A DNA stretch of 12,324 nt, taken from Goniomonas avonlea (Eukaryota > Cryptophyceae > Goniomonadida > Goniomonadaceae). The notes under the pieces were generated by a model, which saw nothing but the letters and a program-made list of their open reading frames with translations, did no database searches and had not been told where the DNA came from. Each line of letters starts with the position of its first letter. Positions within the stretch are counted from its first letter, which is position 1. Positions 7,949-12,324 of the stretch are shown in pieces. A program made the translations under genes and the position numbers. Location: the NCBI GenBank assembly GCA_003573635.1, contig QUTJ01031502.1:1-12324 (forward strand). The letters run 5' to 3'.

Positions 7949-10286
7949 ATGCGCCCAGATTCGATGTCAGTCCCTCCTGGCTTGGACATCTTTGGCCCTC
8001 AAGTTGATCAGACGTTATTTCGGCATCCACTGCGGCGCAATGACGGAAAGCGGAACTGCGAGCCTGCCCAAAATGCGATGATGGTATGGGCTAAAGAGTT
8101 TAACGCTGGCGGTACGCCGCTTCTTGCTCTGGTCCAGTAATTTTGAACGCGATCTCCAGTGACGGGCCTCACCGTCAAGTCCGTGAAGGGCAAAGGGTGC
8201 GGGTTGTTCGCAACACAAAAATTCGGTACCGTTTTTCGTTCAATTCGTTTGGCATGCTCTTTTGCTGAATTGGTTGTGCAGCCAAGGGCGAGAACATTGC
8301 CATGATCCCACTGCGAATGGCATGGACGAGAGAATCTGCGGATGGGGCCGACCTTGGGAAAAAGCTGAAAGATTTGGGGGACATGGAGAAAATCCAAGCA
8401 TTTGCAGCTTTGCAGAGGAGGCTTGGGTCAAAGAGTGTCTGGGGCAAGTATCTTGGTAGGTTCGCGTGTGACGATATCCGTCAAGATACTCACACAATGG
8501 CCAGACGCTCTTCCTGGATTGGATGAGATGACTAACGTCATTGTTTGGACCGAGGATGAGCTGGAAATGCTTCAGGTGCACGTTGATCTATTATCGTCTT
8601 AAGGATGAGCACGCTGTCGCCGAATCCAAGTTCACACTAACTTCGCAGGGCTCCCACGTGCACCAATACGCTATTGATACGATGAAGGAAGTGCACGCTG
8701 GGTACGAGCATGCCGTGAAGAAACTCCCAGGAATCAAGAAACAGGGGGTCACCCTCGATGATTGGCTTTGGGCTTGGGTGATCACTAACAGCCGACAAAT
8801 TACCTTTGGGGAGCGATCGGTGAGTTTTTTCTTGGCGTCATTCGTTCTACACTCGGGATCATCTTATTTCGCTGAGCAGATGCTTGCCGTGGTGCCAGTG
8901 CTGGATTTCGCCAACTGTGCGAACTCGTTCAACAAGAGCAACGTCAACGTCCAGACCGGGATGAAAAACAACAACGATTACGTTGTCATGACCAGCAGCC
9001 GTGAGTCTTAGAACAAAGGGAGAGAGCTCGGTTGACCGTGTGGCGTGTTCATGCACCAGCAGCATCTTTAGCCGGTTGCATAACGTACTCTACGCAGGTG
9101 ACATCAAGGCAGGTGACCAAATTCTCCTGGAGCCACCACTCAAAGAGAACGCCTACCTCGCCCATAAGATGGGATTGTCAATGGAGAATAATCCTGAGGA
9201 CACCCAGGTCCACTTTTACCCGACCCGCTTCAGTGAGGTATGCATGCCTTAAATCGATCCTGTTGCGTGCACGAACGTGCTCTATGTGTCACGTTGTGCG
9301 CTTGGTCACCGTTGTTGCAGTTTGTGTGGAGCGAAGATGGACAAGAGGACGAAGTCCGCAAGGAGTTGTACAAGTATCTCAAGTTCGATCAACCGTGCGT
9401 TTTTTCTTCTATGTCTTCGCACCAAGTTGATCGGAGCGTGTTTATGATTATGAAAGCGAGCCCACTCACCCTCTTCGCCCCCAAACTCGTTGTTGCAAGC
9501 TCCACAGACCCAAACTGTGGTTCTTGAAAGCTCCACTCACGCCTGTACAGGCCGAAACAGTGGTTCTTGAACGCCAGCGGTCCTTCTTTCGATCTTATCA
9601 ACGCGCTGAGGGCTCGGTGAGCGTATTTTTTTTCCTCTATTCGTCCTAGGTTTTATTTATTCGTCCTGCCTCAAGTGTATGTAGGTGTTAGTCGAGATGG
9701 CCACAATACTTATCTGGTTGCAGGTGGATTAGCGTTCCTGATGTGCCAGAGGCAGGAGAAGAGCTTCCGAGGAAACGCATGCTCAACAAACAGAATGAGG
9801 CCGCCGCACTTCGGGGACTATTGAACATCACGATGGTCCGTGTGTTCATGTCCATTCCATCCACAACGCAATGTGTCCACAGCACACCGAATCACTCACA
9901 ATTATTCATACTGAATGTTCTCAGGAGAGAGCGATTAAGCAGGAGCCCACGACACTCGAGTCTGACCTCGCCATGCTCAAGCGCTCGGACATATCCCCTC
10001 GCCAACGAATTGCGCTGAATGTGCGTAGTTATTTCGTGACGCAAATTCAACCTTTTGCCTCTATCGCGTGCAATGATTGGAGCATAATGTTGTTGTTGGG
10101 CAGGTCCGCATCGGTGAAAAGAAGATCATGCCGATGCTACTGCAGAAGGTTCGAGATATGCTTGACGCTATTAATGGGGTCAAGAAGAAGACCAAGAAGA
10201 AGAAGAAGGCGGACAGCAAGGCGGACAGCAAGGCGGACAGCAAGGCGACTGCTGAGAAACCCGGGGGGGGAAAGAGCGAACTTTGA
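7949..10286 (+). CDS. SET-domain protein, Rubisco LSMT/SETD3-type, with degenerate catalytic motifs, 12 exons
   Basis: Predicted 478 aa. Exons: 7949-8111, 8160-8225, 8282-8455, 8505-8575, 8649-8819, 8880-9000, 9098-9237, 9321-9394, 9551-9616, 9724-9835, 9925-10020, 10104-10286; all GT...AG with matching phases. Order: MVWAKEFNAG lead-in (45-54), SET start GKGCGLFATQKFAKGENI (65-81, AdoMet loop), WGKYLDALPG, WTEDELEMLQGS, VTLDDWLWAWVITNSRQI, SET core VVPVLDFANCA (219-229), DIKAGDQILLEPPLKENAYL (257-276), then a Rubisco-LSMT substrate-binding-like helical region (about 300-438) with PTTLESDLAML and SPRQRIALN. The tail 444-478 is Lys-rich with three ADSK units and ends KSEL. Family members methylate lysine or histidine, but here the usual NH is NC (227-228) and the usual SYG-type tyrosine motif is LEPP. 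Activity is therefore doubtful. The start is uncertain; 7949 is the first ATG in frame. Confidence 0.9.
9048..9063 (+). repeat. Intronic echo of the 3' end of SET exon 6
   Basis: TTCATGCACCAGCAGC in the intron 9001-9097 resembles the exon end GTCATGACCAGCAGC (8986-9000) with one inserted base and one mismatch. It is short, so chance is not excluded. Confidence 0.45.
9504..9534 (+). repeat. Intronic echo of the SET exon 9 acceptor and exon start
   Basis: ACAG plus ACCCAAACTGTGGTTCTTGA (9504-9527) parallels ACAG plus GCCGAAACAGTGGTTCTTGA (9547-9570), 43 bp downstream at the true acceptor. Only four of these 24 positions differ. Using the upstream AG would add 43 nt and shift the frame, so the downstream site is the productive one. 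Confidence 0.85.
10209..10244 (+). repeat. 12-bp in-frame repeat encoding ADSK, three exact units
   Basis: GCGGACAGCAAG occurs three times in a row without change and encodes ADSK, inside the Lys-rich C-terminal tail of the SET protein. The exact identity suggests recent expansion. Confidence 0.95.
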
Positions 10287-10503
10287 TAGACACCTCCTTA
10301 TATGTGAGCATTGAACTGCTCTCTTTGAAGGTACCTGTGCGGCTCTAATTGAGTAAAACATTGTCATTATTGGATCCTGCCCAGTAAAGCTCGTCGATGA
10401 TGGGCAAATTTCGAAGCGGCGGTGCCATTGAAAGAGTGGCGAGACTTCGTCAAAAAATCCGTTTTATTAGAGTTGACGTCTTGGCACTGCCGGTCACGAG
10501 ACG

Positions 10504-11067
10504 CTATGAGAGGACTGCATCAATATTTCGTTCCAGGAGAAACTCAATGTGATCATCGAGCTGCGCAATCTCTTTGATCAGCTTTGACTCAGCGGCTTGA
10601 AGATCCTCATCGTCTCCATGACCGATGAGCCTCTGCAGCCTCTCTAGTGTCTTTTTCTTGATTTCCACTTCATACTCGACCTCGAACACGTTCTGGTATT
10701 TTGCCGGGGCCTGCCGTGACGTGGCTCTTGGCTTCCGTCGTGCCTGGTGTGGCTCCTCGTGCGGTGGTGTTGCACAGGTCGGCAGCTGCGATGGCCGTTG
10801 TTGTGTTGTTGTACTAGATGAAGGACTGGGCGTTCTGGCAGAAGACAGACTCTTTCCCCACACCGGTGGCCGGGTTGACTTGGGGCGTCCACAATCGACG
10901 TCCACAGTAGGCGCCCGTGGCTTCTTCGTTGGCCGTTCCAGAAAGTCGAGGTCCACGTGAGGGCGTGCGTCATTCTTGTCAGCGTTTTCCAACAGGGAAC
11001 GCGGTGGGGTACAGGAGGCAGAGACCACACCATCGGGGTCCACGCACACCAGCATCGCGTTCGCCAT
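10504..11067 (-). CDS. Hypothetical basic/Pro-Ser-rich protein with C-terminal coiled coil
   Basis: Single-exon frame of 187 aa; I do not recognise the family. The ATG at 11067 follows an in-frame TGA seven codons upstream, so the start is firm if the gene is real. Residues about 1-45 are mixed. KKPR with flanking basic residues (48-51) and ARRKPR (109-114) could be nuclear localisation signals. Residues 60-125 are rich in Pro, Ser, Thr and Arg and probably disordered. Residues about 126-182 are charged and helical, with IKKKTLERLQRLIGHG, then ESKLIKEIAQLDDHIEFLLE showing heptad-like Leu/Ile spacing of a short coiled coil. Its 3' end faces the SET gene 217 bp away. The high plus-strand openness in parts of the region and lack of homology keep confidence moderate. 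Confidence 0.6.
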   Translation of the reverse strand: MANAMLVCVDPDGVVSASCTPPRSLLENADKNDARPHVDLDFLERPTKKPRAPTVDVDCGRPKSTRPPVWGKSLSSARTPSPSSSTTTQQRPSQLPTCATPPHEEPHQARRKPRATSRQAPAKYQNVFEVEYEVEIKKKTLERLQRLIGHGDDEDLQAAESKLIKEIAQLDDHIEFLLERNIDAVLS

Positions 11068-11494
11068 TCCTCTTGCCTTCACCAGTCACCACCAAGCGCC
11101 ACCTGCGTTTTTGGGGCGGAAGATCTCCAATCTGGATCCACACACACACGGCGACCCCAGATAGCTCATTACAATGTCGGTGATTAACCGGTAGATTCAG
11201 ACATCTTCCAATATATATTGGAAAATGATTAGAACATTCTCTAGTATCGTGCCAGCCGATAGTAGATATATGCCCACAATGTTCCGGCCTTTGCCCAAAT
11301 CAGCTTCTTCGCAAGTTCTTCTTGCATGCCGTGAAAGCCTGTTGCGATCCGAAAACCNCAGGCGTGGAGTGACGCGTATTTTTTGTGTTGTGTGTGACCG
11401 GTGTGCGTCACGATTTCCCCACCAAACGTAACGGCTTGGGCTTGATCGTGTTGGGCAGGCGACTCCACGTTCTCGAGGGCACTCTCTCTGATTC
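11068..11494. other. Region without a recognisable gene; includes an 18-bp palindrome
   Basis: I see no conserved motif in any frame. TTCCAATATATATTGGAA at 11206-11223 is a perfect palindrome. A minus-strand frame across 11241-11522 contains a base N (11358) and no family signature, so I do not call it. Confidence 0.6.
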
Positions 11495-11566
11495 GTGAGA
11501 TATACGTTGTATTTGTTCTCACTTCATGTGTTCATGACGCCAAGTAATATATCATTCAAGAGCCGT

Positions 11567-11647
11567 GGAGAGAGGCTCAGAGAGCGAGCGAGAGAGGGAG
11601 AGAGTTTATTCAAGCATCCTGGAAACCGCGGAGCGGCCAACAATCAC
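11567..11647 (-). repeat. Dispersed (CT)n-tailed repeat, copy 2
   Basis: On the minus strand: TTGG, the stem CCGC-TCC-GCGG, TTTCC, then GGATGCTTGAATAAACTC and a CT-rich tail. It is opposite in orientation to copies 3-6. Confidence 0.85.
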
Positions 11648-11724
11648 ACCTTCCGGAGGATTGGTCCAAGTGCAACACCCACCCAGAAAAGAAAAGAAGG
11701 ACAAGACTGCGGACTTCGAGAGAG

Positions 11725-11780
11725 CGCGCTGAGCGGAGAGACAGGATGCTTGAATAAACTCTCTCTCTCTCAAAACAATG
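11725..11780 (+). repeat. Dispersed (CT)n-tailed repeat, copy 3
   Basis: GGATGCTTGAATAAACTC followed by a CT run and ACAATG, with a diverged 5' part GCGC-TGA-GCGG in which the outer stem pair is broken. Confidence 0.85.
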
Positions 11781-11825
11781 TATATCTCACAATACAACGT
11801 ACAACAAATTCTCTGTTGTACATAA

Positions 11826-11879
11826 GGATCCGTGGCTGCTATGCAGTTCCTACGTATTTTAATAATCTCTCTCTCACTG
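11826..11879 (+). repeat. Dispersed (CT)n-tailed repeat, copy 4
   Basis: GGATCCGTGG, the stem CTGC-TAT-GCAG (11836-11846), TTCC, a diverged TTTTAATAAT and a CT run. Directly abuts copy 5. Confidence 0.85.
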
Positions 11880-11950
11880 TCTGTGGCCGCTCAGCGGTTC
11901 CTGAATGGCTTGAATCCTCTCTCTCTCTCTCTCTCACTCAAATCCAATGT
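11880..11950 (+). repeat. Dispersed (CT)n-tailed repeat, copy 5
   Basis: TCTGTGG, the stem CCGC-TCA-GCGG (11887-11897), TTCCTG, GGCTTGAATC, a CT run, then CAAATCCAATGT. It shares the 3' AAATNCAATGT end with copy 6. Confidence 0.9.
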
Positions 11951-11977
11951 CAATAACCAATACGTGCAATGTACAAA

Positions 11978-12043
11978 TTTCTCTTTCTTCTTTTCTTTTC
12001 TTCTTTTCTTTTCTTCTTTTCTCCTTTCCCTGGACCTAGGCAG
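11978..12043 (+). repeat. 53-nt homopyrimidine run followed by an acceptor-like CTAGGCAG
   Basis: Bases 11978-12030 contain no purine and show a roughly 13-bp period of CTTCTTTTCTTTT. TGGACCTAGGCAG follows, which would make a very strong 3' splice site on the plus strand. It lies between repeat copies 5 and 6, and I see no exon beyond it. Confidence 0.8.
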
Positions 12044-12049
12044 ATCTAC

Positions 12050-12121
12050 GGATCTGTGGCTGCTCAGCAGCTTCCTCGTTGCTTGAATACTCTCTCTGTG
12101 TGTGAAAAACAAATACAATGT
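12050..12121 (+). repeat. Dispersed (CT)n-tailed repeat, copy 6
   Basis: GGATCTGTGG, the stem CTGC-TCA-GCAG (12060-12070), CTTCC, TTGCTTGAATACTC, a short CT/GT run and AAATACAATGT. Confidence 0.9.
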
Positions 12122-12188
12122 TTCCCCTTTCTCGCCCATACATGCGCGAGTAAAGGTTGTTCTAAGAGAGCCGGCTTGCGCCACGGCC

Positions 12189-12229
12189 TCTCCTCTCTCT
12201 AACGTCGTTCGTACGTTAGAGAGAGGAGA
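12189..12229. other. Perfect 17-bp stem-loop
   Basis: TCTCCTCTCTCTAACGT and its exact reverse complement flank the 7-nt loop CGTTCGT. It is preceded by an imperfect hairpin (GAGAGCCG at 12166-12173 with CGG and CTCTC at 12184-12192) that competes for part of the left arm. No RNA family recognised. Confidence 0.8.
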
Positions 12230-12302
12230 AAAACACTAGCGAAGCTTGTATGCGGAGCTATCGGCGGTAAACTTTTCCGTGAAATTGTTTGGACTAGAAA
12301 TA

Positions 12303-12323
12303 CCTCCGACGCGGAGGCTTTTT
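12303..12323 (+). terminator. Short GC hairpin followed by five T at the window edge
   Basis: CCTCCG-ACG-CGGAGG then C and TTTTT. It has the form of an intrinsic terminator; in a eukaryote a T run could end a Pol III transcript. No Pol III box A/B or known snRNA sequence was found upstream, so this is only a shape. Confidence 0.3.
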
Positions 12324-12324
12324 C

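Larger units (their letters stand above)
11495..11790. repeat. Foldback (inverted-repeat) element, about 296 bp
   Basis: Two nested pairs of inverted arms: GTGAGATATACGTTGT (11495-11510) against ACAATGTATATCTCAC (11775-11790), one mismatch; and a perfect 22-bp pair at 11600-11621 and 11742-11763, whose core is TTTATTCAAGCATCC. The inner arms belong to repeat copies 2 and 3 in opposite orientation. The interior 11622-11741 has no coding signal. Confidence 0.75.

Noticed and set aside
10504-11082. GTG at 11082 as the start of the hypothetical protein
   Set aside because: An ATG five codons downstream (11067) gives an ordinary eukaryotic start, and a TGA lies just upstream.
11225-11522. Possible exon with IATGFHGMQEELAKKLIW on the minus strand
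   Set aside because: No recognisable family, no convincing donor, and an N in the sequence; it borders the repeat cluster.
12231-12324. snRNA or spliced-leader gene at the right edge
   Set aside because: Compared by memory with U1, U2, U4, U5, U6 and the dinoflagellate leader: no diagnostic match; only hairpin shapes remain.
1-12324. CRISPR array or prokaryotic defence system
   Set aside because: The short repeats have no regular spacers, and the genes are spliced eukaryotic genes.

Overview
The window is nuclear DNA of an intron-rich eukaryote. Three of its five genes are cut by spliceosomal introns with GT...AG ends, many only 43-50 nt long, several with CTGAC- or CTAAC-like branch motifs. 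Gene content (Raptor, a microsomal-type P450, a Rubisco-LSMT/SETD3-type SET protein, a PH-domain protein) fits a protist or alga. I cannot fix the lineage from sequence alone.

Layout, with strands in divergent and convergent pairs: RAPTOR (minus, 2881 down past position 140, continuing off the left edge); PH-domain protein with a 10-residue repeat tail (plus, 3149-3865); complete 11-exon cytochrome P450 (minus, 7712-4020, 573 aa); 12-exon SET-domain protein (plus, 7949-10286, 478 aa, start uncertain); single-exon coiled-coil protein of unknown function (minus, 11067-10504). Intergenic gaps between these genes are 154-267 bp, so 2882-3148 and 7713-7948 are shared divergent promoter regions. 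From 11068 to the right edge there is no gene I can support. That stretch holds a dense cluster of a small dispersed repeat, a foldback structure, a 53-nt homopyrimidine run and two hairpins.

I rebuilt exons by hand from conserved family motifs, GT/AG sites and phase. All junctions in RAPTOR, P450 and SET keep frame, apart from the unresolved 5' end of the SET gene.

The genes do not form an obvious pathway. Raptor is the TORC1 scaffold, the P450 is a haem monooxygenase probably at the ER, and the SET protein belongs to the lysine/histidine methyltransferase group but lacks key catalytic motifs.

The most unusual signals are structural. (1) At least five introns carry diverged copies ('echoes') of the neighbouring exon edge, sometimes with the splice site, suggesting introns grow by local duplication of exon-intron junctions. 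(2) A roughly 50-bp repeat ending in (CT)n occurs six times, at both ends of the window, and keeps a small hairpin through a paired base change. (3) The SET protein has lost the NH and YG motifs and ends in KSEL, with a signal-peptide-like reading frame directly upstream.
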